Origin: Lanius collurio | Lineage: Eukaryota > Chordata > Aves > Passeriformes > Laniidae | DNA: 64,000 nucleotides | Direction: 5' to 3' | NCBI GenBank assembly: GCA_020086605.1 | Contig: JACBWW010000012.1 | Span: 8,770,821-8,834,820, forward strand | Shown: positions 1 to 11,996 of the stretch, one piece after another | How positions within the stretch are numbered: the first letter of the stretch is position 1 | How the letters are laid out: every line of letters starts with the position of its first letter | The notes under the pieces: generated by a model | The model's input: the letters and a program-made list of their open reading frames with translations, nothing else | Told to the model about the DNA's origin: nothing | Databases searched by the model: none | Made by a program: the position numbers and the translations under genes

Positions 1-1099
1 TAGTCATAAGCCTGTTGTGTAGCCTGGACTGCTAAAGTTTTTCATTCAAGCTTCTAACCCATGATGGCCTTTGATGTGTTTCATGTCTGTAGGCTGTGAA
101 AATTACCACAGTCAGAGAACACACAAATTGTGTCGGCTGTGCTTGTTGTGGAGATCTGATGCTTGTGCTCAAGAAGTTTGTGACCACTTGGCTGGAAGTG
201 CCCTGCTGCCCCCAAAAACAGGGTGATGCTGCAGCATGGTTTCAGGATGCTCTGTGAAGTGCTCTGAATTGTGGCTGGCGAGAGAATCAAGAGATTTTCA
301 TTTTAACCTCAACATGCACAGCACTTATTTTATTCTCCTTTCATACTCTGGTATAAATCAGCAGAGGCAGATGCTTATCACTTCTTGCATCAATAAATTC
401 CTTCTCAAAGACTGAAAAGATATATGTGTTATCATTTATTTTGGAAATCCAACCAAAGGAACAAAACATGGAAATATTATCCTTATTTGAGATTATATTT
501 GAACAACAAATGACAGATGTGTGCTGGTGTTGCATTTACCTCTTCTCTTTAATCATGTAATTTTACAAAATAATGTAGTTTTGGTCTCTCATCCCTGAAG
601 AATATAATCAGTAGTGGTTGGACTGTGTAGATAGTATGTAGTCAATTTTTTTGGTACAAACCCCTTTAAGAATAAGTTGGCAGAAAAAAAATTATTTAAA
701 ACCTCATTAAAAGGACCAGCTAAGGTTTGGCACAAACAAATCTCAGTGTGGGAATTAATTCTTTTTCACCAAATTAAAAACTATCGGTTTGTTTGTTTGT
801 TTTAAAATGATATTGGTGCAGCAAATCCCCCATACCTCCTCCCCAGAATATAGCTGATCTGCTGGTTTTGATGCTTTTTTGTGCTTGTAAAATTCCTATA
901 TAGCTTCTATTTGAGATGAAATTTGGCAAGTGATTAGACCATAATATGTCTAAATGTTTTGTGTATTTTGGAGAAAAAAATAAAAAAGAGCTGAGATAAC
1001 AAAGCTCCAAAAGTTGCTGCTGCATATGTACTGCAAGTGCTTTTCAAAGAAGTTTCATAAGATTTTTAATTAGGTGGCTAAGACTATACATGGTAGATT
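1..1099. other. AT-rich non-coding segment, no gene seen
   Basis: No open frame here resembles a known protein and I see no RNA gene. A short (GTTT)n run lies at about 785-803. Around 632-675 there is a stretch vaguely like a hAT/Charlie end, but it is too weak to call. Confidence 0.6.
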
Positions 1100-1237
1100 G
1101 GAACTGTTTGGTCTGTGGGGTAAATAATGTGCATTTTAAAAACATTTATAAATACATATTCCCCCACTTGACATTGCTATTCCAGTCCACTGAGTAAATA
1201 ATGCATATTTTTAAAAATTCATAAATGCATATAATAT
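1100..1237. repeat. Diverged tandem duplication, offset about 74 bp
   Basis: Two copies lie head to tail. Copy one begins TAAATAATGTGCATTTTAAA at 1121. Copy two begins TAAATAATGCATATTTTTAA at 1195. Both continue through a matching stretch (ATTTATAAATACATATT against ATTCATAAATGCATATA), and the bases just upstream also align (GGTCTGTGGGG against AGTCCACTGAG). By eye roughly three quarters of positions agree, so this is an old local duplication rather than a live satellite. Confidence 0.6.
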
Positions 1238-1240
1238 GTA

Positions 1241-1804
1241 AAAAAGCTGCCCAGATACTGTATGTGTGGGACCTAGAAACTTGGATGATGCTGAAACAGA
1301 CACAGTCCCTACGGATAATGATACATACTCTATAACCTCCCATGAAAGTTTTCTTTCAAAATAAAGCAAGGAAGGAAATTCTATAGACTAAATTACACTC
1401 AAATAAGATGAATGCTGTGATGCAAACCTTCAGTACTCTGCGGAGTGAAAGCAAAGTTTGTCCTCAGATCATGCTGCTGGGTTATTTTTACTCCATTCCT
1501 TTCTTTTCCTTCTTGCTACCTTAAGAACAGCATGATTTAAGAAAAGAAGGTCAGCATTCATGTTTCATTTCTTGAGCCCTGTGGATCTCAATACACATGG
1601 ATTATTCAGATAGAAATATTTTATTTCTGTTCAATATTTTTCTGGATTTGGGTTTTTTAATTTTTTTTTTTTTTTAATTAAAGGAATATAGTAGAAATCT
1701 CAAGCGGCCAGAAACACCTGGTTCGAGGTAGGAAATGCAGAAACTCAGAGTAAGAAATATGGATGAATAGGTCAGGGCTTTCACCTTTGTAGTTCTTTAT
1801 ACAA
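1241..1804. other. Non-coding segment with a T15 run
   Basis: No gene is seen. A run of 15 T lies at 1661-1675 followed by AATTAAAGG. A GTAGGAA donor-like string follows at about 1728, but no convincing exon can be built around it. Confidence 0.55.
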
Positions 1805-1978
1805 CAAAGTGCTGAAGCACACACTTAGCTTAACTTTAAGTGTGTGCTTATCCTCACTCCGATTCAGCAAAAAACTTAAACACTTCCTCCAATCAACTTT
1901 AACTAGAGCATATGTTTATATGTTTTTCTGAGTCAGTGCTTAAAGTTACACCGGTAAAGGAGCCCTGACTGAATCTCT
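1805..1978. repeat. Ancient amniote palindromic repeat (MITE-like)
   Basis: AAGCACACACTTA (1815-1827) and TAAGTGTGTGCTT (1837-1849) form a perfect 13-bp stem with a 9-nt loop. Next come CCGATTCAGCAAAAAACTTA, then CAGTGCTTAAAGTTACACC further on. These phrases recall the repeat in turtle, crocodilian and bird genomes built on GATTCAGCAAAGCACTTAAG and GCTTAACTTTAAGCACGTG. The family is remembered, not searched. It is probably a non-autonomous DNA transposon, now heavily diverged. Confidence 0.55.
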
Positions 1979-2051
1979 ATCAGCAAGATTAAACATTATT
2001 AAGGTATGTAGACCTGCTGGGAGTTGTGCTGTGTAGTGGTCAACAAATCTG

Positions 2052-2087
2052 CTCTCTCCTGCCCTGTGCATTTATTTTCAGGTAGGC
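2052..2087 (+). promoter_or_regulatory. Juxtaposed 3'/5' splice-site motif (recursive-splice-like)
   Basis: A pyrimidine-rich stretch ending TTTATTTTCAG at 2081 is followed without a gap by GTAGGC at 2082-2087. Such a zero-length exon is the signature of recursive splice sites in long vertebrate introns. Whether this window is intronic is unknown, so this is only a candidate. Confidence 0.25.
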
Positions 2088-5044
2088 AATAAGTTGTGCC
2101 CACTGGGAGCAAATTCTACCCAGCTGAATGGCAGCCCTTCCTGTCATCCTGAATTTTATATGGAATAGAAGAAAATGAGACCCCAAAGAGAGCTGGATAG
2201 CAAAATTGCCCATAAAATTATAGGGAGTGAGTCTGATAGGAAATATTATGAATTTTAACCTCTGGTTTTGTTTTTTTTTCCCCCCCTTCCTTCTATACAG
2301 AGACCACCTTCATGTGATCTGGTTCCTTAGTGAAATTATTCCTCTGTGTATCTTTATATCATTTTCTTAGCTTCTAACCACTGTATTTCTGCACAGTTTC
2401 ATATCTGCTAGCCCCAGCATTTCCAGCCTACGAAAACCTCATAAATCTACTTCATTTTTCTAATAAGACATGAAAGTCCTTAATTGGCCTTAATGAAATG
2501 CACTTAAAGGGCAATAAACGTGTTTAAGCCCCTCTTTCAGGGTGAGCTACAGTACTCTCACTCTGCTCTGTTTTAGCCTTTGTGGTAATTAATCACTTAT
2601 TCATATGTGGCACATCAGTAACAAGATCAAGCAACTACTGCACAATTGCATGATAATAAGCTGCTCATATATGTGTCAAGATTTAGCAATCCTTTTTAAA
2701 GCCTAATTTAAACTCATTTTACAACTAAGCAGGCTGCTCCTCTGAAGTATTTCTACCCAGTATCTTTTTTACATATTGCTGCTGAAATGCCATCTTTTTA
2801 TTTTGTTTATAGAGCTGCATTTGCCTGAAATCTACTTATGGCACCAAAGTGAATTACAGCAAAGTGAGAGCCTTACCATTGTATTTTTGCAAAGACTTCA
2901 TCTTTGATCAAAGACCAGAGTCACCCTCACACAGAAGGAAAGGCCACAAAATTTGCATCCATTAGGTTAAAATTTTTAAAAAGTAATGAATTACAGTGAA
3001 AGTTTATTATCCAGGCCTCTGAGGCTGTGTCCCCTGTGAATCTTATGCTGCTTGCCGTTACCAATGGGCAAGAGCACAATCTGGGTGATGAGAATCAAAG
3101 TTATTTTCTAGCAGTCAAGCCTGTGATTCCTGGCAAGGAACCTGATCCTTAAATATGAAATCTGATTTGTATTTGCTGTAAGTTCCAGAACTTCATTCTT
3201 CAGATACAGGGAAGTACGTATATAAGAATCTGAGTTCAAGTAAAAGCTGATGTCTTTTGCCAATCCAGTGGCCTGAGATGAAAACCAGTAGTGTCCAAAA
3301 CGTCTCTGAGACAGATACTCGCTTTTACCAGGCAAGTGTTGTGCCCCACAGTGACATATTCATTGGAAGTGACCTATGAATAGGAAGTGAGGCATTTATG
3401 TTTAGTTTTCAAGCAAGCAAGGTATCACGTCAGAGCCTACGACATACAAAAAACCACAGGTATAAAACGAACGTGTCATTCTCCATGGATTTTCTCAGGT
3501 GGAAGAGTTGTTAAAAACTTCATTTTTAGTTTCAGTTTTGGGATTGTGGAGCCTATTTTGTATGAAATTATTTCACAACAGCAGTAAATAGATTTCTGAT
3601 GGTTATTTGATGTCTTTTGGCATTCCGAGTTATTAAAATTTTTCCGTTGTTGTATTTGACCTACAAGAACGAGTTTGTGTTTCTCATGAGTAAAGCCACT
3701 TAGAGAGACCAGTGTATGGGCACTTTAAAATCACTCCTTATTCCAGCTCCCCACAGTAACCTGTATGTGGTAAAAACATAGATAGCTATTTGTGAGTGTG
3801 CTTGTGGGAATGTGTGTCTTGGCTGTGGTAAGGTTGTCAGTAAAGCTAGAGACATGCCCTATATTCTGGCAGCTCAGGATTGACACCTATGTGTATTTTC
3901 TGGTTTGGACTCAATTTTAATGTAGGGAGATAGCAGAAAGAAGAATACAAGCCCTTTTCCTAGTCATGCTCCCCGTGCAAAGAAAATGGACCCAATATCC
4001 TCTTCTGTATTTAGGTGGTTGTGGGAAATGCCGTGACTGAAGAAAGTTTCTGGAGGGGATAATATGGTACACGGAGGGGAGCCTGTCACAAGCCACATCT
4101 TTTTGTCACAAAAGCAGCTTACAGTACATATTGATGATCACCTAAAACTCGGAATCAGAGCACAGAAGGTTTTGTCAGCCTCAACATACCCTCATACCTA
4201 GAGTTAAACAATTTGAAGAAACAGCCAGATTGGAAGAATAGTACAATTAAAACCCTATTAGACTTTGAACTTTTTTCAAAAGTGGAAGATAACTAGGGGA
4301 GGTTTAAACAGTTCTTCAGTCTGTAGCTGCAAGCAGTTGGGACCAGCAGGAAGTGAGGCAGTTGGGAGATGCCCTTATTCCATCAGGAACTGATGTCGTC
4401 AGTACATTGCTAGCTCAGGCAGAGGAGGGTCTGCCATGAAATAGTACCACAGAAATATGAAGACTTCTGCACTACAACTAAAAATGTAGTAGAAAAGCTT
4501 TTGTTTAAAAGAAAATATCAAAAAGAAGGTGGAAAACAGTGGAGAGTTGGGCTTGCCTAAATCCCAAGAGTCCACTTTAGCTCTCAAGGCACTAAGTCTC
4601 TCTGATAAGAACCAGATTGTGCCCTCAGTGTGGATCAAGACACTTTGAGAGATGTTGTGGGAAATCCTAAAATTATTGCTTGACTTATTTATCAATCACA
4701 GGAAAACATTTGGTTGCAATAAATATGGAGAAGCTTATGGGAGGTTATGGGTGTTGTGAGGTCTGGATGTGGTGCAGAATGTAAAATGCTATCTTGGAAA
4801 GCAATGGGGATGGAAGGAGAAAGCTGCTAGAAAGATCCAGTACATACTTTAAGGAATAATTCTCAGCAACAGATGTGGGAGAATTTTTAAATAATCAAGA
4901 ACGTGACTCCTAAGGTGCTTCAGATATATGTACCAGAAAGAATATACAAATGTAGTCTAGACATTGGAAAAAATCTCAGAGGATGACTGGAGTGTTTTAT
5001 ACTGGGCCTGTGTCTTTGAGACAGTATGGCATGAAAGCCAAAAG
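2088..5044. other. Non-coding segment, nothing recognised
   Basis: About 3 kb of AT-rich DNA. The short open frames here (75, 66 and 98 codons) have no recognisable motif and no splice context. I see no clear repeat, although old and unrecognisable ones may be present. Confidence 0.5.
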
Positions 5045-5272
5045 TGTAAATGGGTTTAAAAAGAGATTGTGCTACCACAGTTGTGAATTGGAATGTTCGG
5101 TTCAAGAAGCCCTTAAATCAGCTTCTGATGGAAACCAGTAAAATATACCAGGGAATCAGCTCAACCATCTCTCATACCCTTTCTTTTAGTATCCACTGTT
5201 ATTCAGTGTTGGAGATATGGTATTGGGAAAGATGGACTTCTGATATGACCTTGTATAATGGCATTATAGTAA
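5045..5272 (+). mobile_element. CR1-type LINE, truncated 3' end
   Basis: The sense strand reads through phrases typical of the 3' untranslated end of amniote CR1 elements. GGGTTTAAAAAGAGATT is at about 5052. Next is a CCACTGTTATTCAGTGTTGG-like stretch. GATGGACTTCTGATATGACC begins at 5231 and is followed by TTGTATAATGGC. The remembered consensus is a TGGAGACAGGATACTGGG / CTAGATGGACC / TCTGACCCAGTATGGC end. Only about 230 bp are recognisable, a 5' truncation usual for LINE insertions. Divergence is high, so the copy predates birds or is an early avian one. Confidence 0.7.
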
Positions 5273-7269
5273 ACTGAGAAAGCTATAAAATCTCCTTCTT
5301 ATGCCAGAAATATAGTCCAAGTCAAAAAAAAAAAAAAATTACTGGTGGCACAGGGAAAATTGGCATTAATTTGTTTATATTGGCTGGAAAAATCCTCGTA
5401 CTTGTCCTTAACTGTTATTTTTATTCTTATTCTTCTATGGGTTATTCTACTAGAGAGACAAAGGAGACTGCATATCAAGTCTATGCACTTCACACATAGT
5501 TCATAAATGCCTGATTCTGGATATACGATAGTTTTCAGGAATTACACTGCTCAAGTTTTTGAGTAAGGTTGTAGATACAACACTACTGCTTCTATTATCC
5601 AGCAAATTTGTATAAAACCACAACAAAAAAATTCTAAAGAATCTCAATTCATCTAGATTGTAGTCAATCTCATCTCTATTTAGCACTGAAATTACAGAGC
5701 AGCACTAATGAATCAAGCATGGGTTATCAACTGCTACCATTTTGTTCAGCTGAAAACTGAAAACCAGGATACTTGAATTGTCAGAAAGTAATTTCAGAAT
5801 CTCCAAAGATTTGCAGAAATAAAAAGGGACAGATAAAGAAAAATAGGATTACTTGGAACTTGGGAATTTCCACCATGTCATGAAAATGATTCCATGCGTA
5901 GCTACAGCACAGAAAAGAGGAAGAACTAGCAGTGGTGTCACAAAGAGAAGCCTCAGGGTTGCAGATCTTACATGCTTTTTTAGTTTTTCATCCCTGAGGA
6001 ATGTACAGTAGGGATGCATTGATGGCTGATGGGCTTAGTGCTGTCTGTCAGCAATGCTGCTCGTGCAGTTACCTGTGGTCTGTGGTACAGCATAGGCCCC
6101 TGGTCTGCATTTCCTTGCCTTTTATATTTAAAGAACTGGCTTTAGAAATGTCAAGATCTGCATTATTTTGAGCATTCATTGTTACTGTCACATCTAGTGG
6201 GCTAAGGAAGTTCTGTATTTTGTAAGAGGTTTGAGACAGATGAAATAATCGATAGATACTCTTGTATGCTGCCTAACCAGGACTCAGGTGCTGAGCAAAC
6301 ACAGCAAGAAAGACAAGGAGTCTGGTCCTTGGCCTTCTACAGAGCAGGTCGTATGTGCCAGGTCAGTGGGCTGTATATTTGTGTATTCTAGTAAGAGCCT
6401 TGCTCATTTTCTGTAATGTGAGCTAGTGCACCAACTCCTGACATTAGAAAGCTGTCACAATACGGTTGCACCAAGTTACATGGATGCAGATCAAAAACTT
6501 TATACATTTCATTACGACTGAAGTGAATGAAGGTGAAAGATCTGTGTGGAAAAATCCATCTTTATTCTCAATTCTTGCAAACCAGAAGGACACTTCTCCT
6601 CACGATCAGAGGCAGACCTTTAAATGAGAAGGCTGATGCTTTCTGAAGATCCACCATCTATTTAGATCGGCTTGGTAAGGCTGCTGTTATTTATTGAGCA
6701 ATGTGATCCTCAGTCTAGCCATCTGCTCCCTCCAAACAACTTTTGATTTTTTTTGGTGAACATCAGCTAAAGGTGATGAGAGATCATTCCAGCCAGTGTG
6801 CACAGTTCTCTCCAGAGTAAAAATGCTGCTGCTTTTCAAGGTGCTGAGTGAGGGGAGAGAATACTGTGGGATGGACTGCTGGAAATGGAAAAAGGAGAGG
6901 TTGTGGTGGGAGATTTAGGGGTCCGAGACTTGTCGCCTATGGTGAATGTTTACTTTCTGCTGTTTAACATAAAGGTGGAAAAAAGGCCAGTGTCTTGGCT
7001 CTGTTTAGAGACAGGAGTGGAAAGGTAGTGAAGGAAAGTAAAGAATGGAAACTTGGTGTCAGATTTAGGGAATTTTGGAGAAGATTGCATCTCTGTGATG
7101 GACTTTTCTTCAATTAATTTTCCAGTTGATTTTTAAACTCATTTATATTTTCCTCATTACATTCTATGATGTAATTAATATGGGAAAGTATATCCCCTTT
7201 TGTGTTTTACTTGTTAGAGTCATTCAGTGAATGACCTTTCCCTGATCACCTTATCTACGCTGATCATGA
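5273..7269. other. Non-coding segment with an A15 run
   Basis: A run of 15 A lies at 5324-5338, just beyond the CR1 relic. No retrocopy could be recognised upstream of it. Otherwise no gene or clear repeat is seen. Confidence 0.5.
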
Positions 7270-8430
7270 CTGTCTATTGCTCTTCCCCTCAATAATTTCT
7301 TTTTCCAAGCTGAAAACTCCTTCTCTATCTACTTACTTCTCATACGGCACTCACTCCACACTTCTGATCAGTTTTGTCCCTATCCAGAATGACTTTTCTG
7401 AATCTATTGTAACTTTTCTGAGGTGGCTGATTAAAGTATTCAATATGTGCAGCATTCAAAATTACAGGTGAATAAGGCAGAGGCAGAATAATGTTACCAT
7501 TTTTTTTGCTATTTCTTCCTTAATAGTTTCTAATGTTTTACTGGCCTTTGGAGTTTTGCTGAATGTTGAACAGACATTTCTAAAGTAGTATTCAAGATTA
7601 CTCCAAGAAATTTTTCTTACTGTCAATACTAGTGAAAAGCCTGTACTTCTGTGTAGTTAAGATTTTCTTTTCTGCTTGTCCATGGCTTTGTGCATGTCAG
7701 TGCTTAATTTCACTGACACTACACTGTGTAGTCCTTCAGCATTGTAAGAATCTTCTGTAACTCTTTGTTCTGTTTCAGTTCTGAGAATCCTCAAAAACTC
7801 CGTGTCATTAGCAAACTTTCTCAGCCTCTCCATTCTCTTCCTGTTCCCCCTTATTTATGGTATGTTGAAACACACAGGTCTGCCTGTGGGTCCCTGAGGA
7901 TCTGGTAACCTTTCTCTAAGAGGAAACCCCTAACTTACTTTAACCCTTTGTTTCCTGTCTTTTAACCAATTATTAAGTCATCAGAATACTCTGAGTTTTA
8001 TTCCACATTGATTTAATGTCTTTAAAAGCTTTCGGTGAAGGATCTTGCCAAACCTATTTCTTTCAATCAAAAAATACTTTCTCAGCTGGATCACTTACCA
8101 CTGTTAACACTTTCATTACATTTTAATGGATTGGTGGGGTATGATTTCCCTTTGCAGAAGCTGTCCCAATGTATCATATTTATTTACACCTCCAATGCCC
8201 ATGTTCTTTATTATTGATTGTACCAATTTTGACCCTAATGATATCAGACTTATGAAGCTGTAGTTTTCTGCATCTTCCCCTGGGAAACTTTTTAAAAACC
8301 AATCAGAGCTGTCATTTTTTATTACCTGATATGAGTTACAATTTTAGAAACTTCTTTTAGAACTGTGGCTATATAAAACATGACAGTGTTTATCCATTTT
8401 ATTTCACTTGATTTCTTCTGTTTGAAGGAT
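7270..8430 (-). mobile_element. CR1-type LINE, long diverged copy, ORF2 region
   Basis: The plus strand reads as the antisense of an amniote CR1, 3' side first. Landmarks in order: CTTTTTCCAAGCTGAAAACT near 7300; TGATCAGTTTTGTCC near 7365; GGTGAATAAGGCAGAGGCAG near 7467; ATTACTCCAAGAAATTTTTC near 7596; TCATTAGCAAACTTTCTCAG near 7805; CCCTTTGTTTCCTGTCTTTT at 7944; GCTTTCGGTGAAGGATCTTG near 8028; GGGGTATGATTTCCCTTTGC near 8136; and CTTCCCCTGGGAAACTTTTT near 8273. The order is collinear with remembered CR1 over more than 1 kb. Frames on the minus strand are broken, so ORF2 is dead. The 5' limit may run a little past 8430. Confidence 0.75.
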
Positions 8431-11400
8431 CTGGGTATATTTTGTTTAGCTTTCAAGCTTCTCATGCACTTTATTGCTTAAGCCAAAAAGCTTTCCTGTT
8501 TTTTTTAAGTCTTTTTTGATAGGTGATAAGTGCATCTTCTAAGCTAGTACCATTAGATCTGAAATATTTTGCCATTTTGGCTTCTCCTTCTAAAAATTTT
8601 TTTAAAGTGTAATATTTGTCTTTATTTTCATCCCATGTCAAAACTGGAAACAACCCACAGTCTATTATTTTACAAAGTCTTATGATCTGTAAACAAATCT
8701 CATGATTGTGCAGAGGGTTTGATTACAGGGTTCCAGCTAATGGAATAATGAAATTGCTCTGTCTCTGTGTCAGTAGCCTCCTAATGACCTATGAGCTTTC
8801 TGCCAGTTTTAAACAAATTTGATAGAAGGGTAGATCTGAAATATTATTGCACTTTTAAAGTTTCATGGAAATTGTCTGGGTACTGGAGGGGGACCTCAGC
8901 TGAATGATTGTGCTGAACCAAAAGTCAAAAAAGGTAAAATTCAGGCATCATCCTGTTTGTCAGGGAATGGATTTATAGCCAGAAGCAGAGTAAGTGCTGT
9001 CTCTTGCCTGATAGAGACAGGAGACATAAGAGAATCTGAGTCTGGTGCTGGGAGAAGTTTTGAGAGAAGGAAGACACAGATAAGTATAAACCCCAATTTC
9101 ATTAGTTCTTCTGCTCATGAAGTCAATTTCCTAAAGTTTGAGTTGACAACATGATGAAATTATGGTTAAATTCTGTCTGTCCAAAAATATTCTTTGAAGA
9201 GAGAAAAGTAAAAGTCCACTTGCTGTGACTCCCTATACTACTTTGTTGGGTGAGGCAGCTAATTCTTCCCCCCTTGCAGTAAACCATCCCCAGAAACCTA
9301 TTCCAAAGGTAACCAGTCTTTTGGACTCTTCACCCCAAGGGAGTGGATGAGAAATGGCCTCTGCCTGTATGACACCTCTGTAGAACCCCACACTTTGCTT
9401 GGCCAGTCTCTGGCATCTTCCACATCATGGGTGCTGAGACAGGAGAGAAAGACTTGAGTTGAGGCTGCCAGCAAAATGCTGCAGGGAGGAGGGGGATTAG
9501 AGTACCATGGATATGTTGGGAGGGAGCCTATTGTTTTGGGGTGCCCTGATGCTGCAGTGAGGGTGCTTGCAGGTGATTTCATTGTCCAAATGATCTCATC
9601 TAGCTCGAATGTCTGCTCTGAACTGTAGTTCTTGTTCACTTGCATGCTGCTTAATCCCATGCAGGATCACCCTGCTAATTTGGAATAATTAAAAAAAAAT
9701 CAACAGAACCAAACAACTTGATAATATGTGCTAAGGAGAGCTGGCATGATTTGCTTGTCTGTAGCACTTAAAAATGAAACGCTCCATCAGCAGGCTTCCT
9801 CAGTGCCATTCAAGGTGATGTAAACATGTACTGAAAATCTGAATAAAGTCATATTTCTAACGGTGCAGGCAAAAATTCTGACCTAGTTTAATCAGTCACT
9901 GTGCTTTTCTGGTTGTTCTGATTTGTTGTTCATTTCTGTTGGGCAGCTGGACAATAGGATTTTGCATGGGCCACAAACAATGAAATAAAACAGCAAGATG
10001 TACTGTATTTTACTGAAACATAGTATAAAGGGCAGCAGGGGACTAGTCAAAGCCCAATATTCTGAGACTGTAATTTTTTATCACTAGTTTATTTCCTTCA
10101 CCAAAATGTTTTTGAGTATAAATATTGGATGAAAGCAAAGCTGCACCACATTTGCTGTCATGGAGTCAAGACCAAAACCTACCTTTTATTAGAATTAAAT
10201 TAATATGGCATAAGTAGTTTTATAGTTTTAACATTTTAATATTATTTATGTTCTAACTGCTCTGCATAAATAGAACTGTTCCTTGCTTCTTTTGGTTTTA
10301 GTACTAATAAAAAGTAATAGGCATAATAATTCAGGGACTGTTTGCATTTCCAGGCACTTTTGTTCTGTCATGTTTACCTACTCAAGGAGACATACTGAAA
10401 GCCAGACCACAAGAAGCTTTAACAAAATATAGCAGCCACTTTTCAACCAAACTATGTATCTGGGAGCAGGAGGAGCCTAAAGCAAATACTTACAATTAGG
10501 ATTATTGATGAAAGATCTTTCCAATAAAAAGAAGACTGAGAAAGTAGCTCTGCGCAGAAATCTACTAGGATGGCTTTTCAGTTTTACTCAGTGCATTACA
10601 GTAATTACATTATAGGTATATTAACAGACATATTTCCCTAATTACCAATTGATTTCCCAGACTACTCAAAAATGTGCAGAAAAATAACCCTACTTGTGAT
10701 GGACATGAAGGTAATATTTTATCTCTAACAACTTGTTGCATTTCATTCAGTAGTAAAAGGAATTTTTAGGTATGGAAGAATGCCATCAGTCCCAGTGCCA
10801 AGAAAGCTAAGAATCTCAAACAATCACCATAAAACCCATGAAGTCAGATTCTGCTTCCAGGGTCTGTAATAACAAAGGAACAAATGTAGGTTTCCTCTAT
10901 TAACATGTCAGAGGATGTGGAGTAGGACCAGTATTTTTCATTTTAAATCATATTATGAAGTACAGCTCAGAATATAGGGAAGAAAATACGTGATGTTCTG
11001 TAACTCAAAGAAGTTTTTTCTTGAACTTCCCTGGAGCCAGGAATATACACAGTACACATTCTACTGCTGATAGATTTATGTAAAGCAACGTACATGTAAC
11101 CTCTTTCTAGTTAACCCTTAAAGGTTAGGCAATTTGTTCTTTCTACAAATCCTGCCTTCAGAGAGTGTAAACCTACCTGGGCTCCTCCTCCTGCCAGTGC
11201 CTCCTATGAACACTTCAGTGCCCTACAATGTTTAAAAGCCCATGTCCTGTACTCTAAACTCCTTTTTGTCTCTGACATTTGGGAAACTAAACAAAATAGG
11301 CTTCCTTATCAAAACGAAGCTTTCTTAAAAACCTCTCACCACCTTTGGTCAGTGACTGTTTAATGCAGAGAGATAACTTTCCATTTACACTCAAGTGGTA

Positions 11401-11799
11401 CCACTTCAGAAGGTTTTCTTCCAGTGTCCTCAAACACAAATAATTCTGCATTTGTGAGACTCTAATATCTCTTGCCAAGTAAATTATGTAAATTGCATTA
11501 GCAGAATATATGATGTCACTGCTTATATGAACTACCTTTAAAGTTTCCTCTGTTCCTGTAAAGGGTATGGTCCTCCTTCTATACTTGTGTGATTTATGGG
11601 TCATGAAAAGAAGGGAGTGAGGTGTGTTTTTTGTGATAATTAGGCATACTGAGTAGAGTGGGTTACATCTTTATCCCTGACAGTTCTGGTCCCCCTCATT
11701 CCACTAATACTGCAAAAGGCAATTGAATGTCTGCTGACTTCAAAGGACTTTCCATAAAGTTTAGAGAGGCATATAGTTTATATAGCTCGTTAGCAACCT
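8431..11799. other. Non-coding segment with a GC-richer patch
   Basis: No gene is recognised. At 9230-9660 the base composition rises and a 120-codon minus-strand frame appears. Its translation is low-complexity in places and has no domain I know, so I treat it as chance. The rest is AT-rich and featureless to me. Confidence 0.5.
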
Positions 11800-11996
11800 A
11801 AGGATCAAATTCAGCTGTTGACTAAACAAGCACAAGCTCCATGATTTGACTTCTTACATGGGATGAGTTTGAAGCTGTCAGAGTCTGCTTCTGGTTTTGC
11901 TTACATAAATGTAGCAAACACCACAGAAGTCAGTAGAATTGTTACACAGGCATAAATTTACTAAAAATTAGAAGAAAATTAGGCCCTAAGTCTCCT
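11800..11996. repeat. Ancient amniote palindromic repeat (MITE-like)
   Basis: The left part reads GGATCAAATTCAGCTGTTGA then CAAGCTCCATGATTTGACTT. The right part reads GAAGTCAGTAGAATTGTTAC, ACAGGCATAAATTTAC and ends TTAGGCCCTAAG. The two halves are degenerate inverted copies of the CAAATTCAGCCC / CTCCATTGACTTCAATGGAG / TTACACCAGTGTAAAT motifs common in reptile genomes. Family identity is from memory. Confidence 0.5.

Noticed and set aside
632..690. hAT/Charlie-like phrase AATTTTTTTGGTACAAACCC
   Set aside because: The match is to a T-rich stretch, and no paired inverted repeat or 8-bp target duplication was found.
9298..9660. 120-codon minus-strand open frame in a GC-richer stretch
   Set aside because: No family resemblance and no exon signals; the frame follows from local composition.
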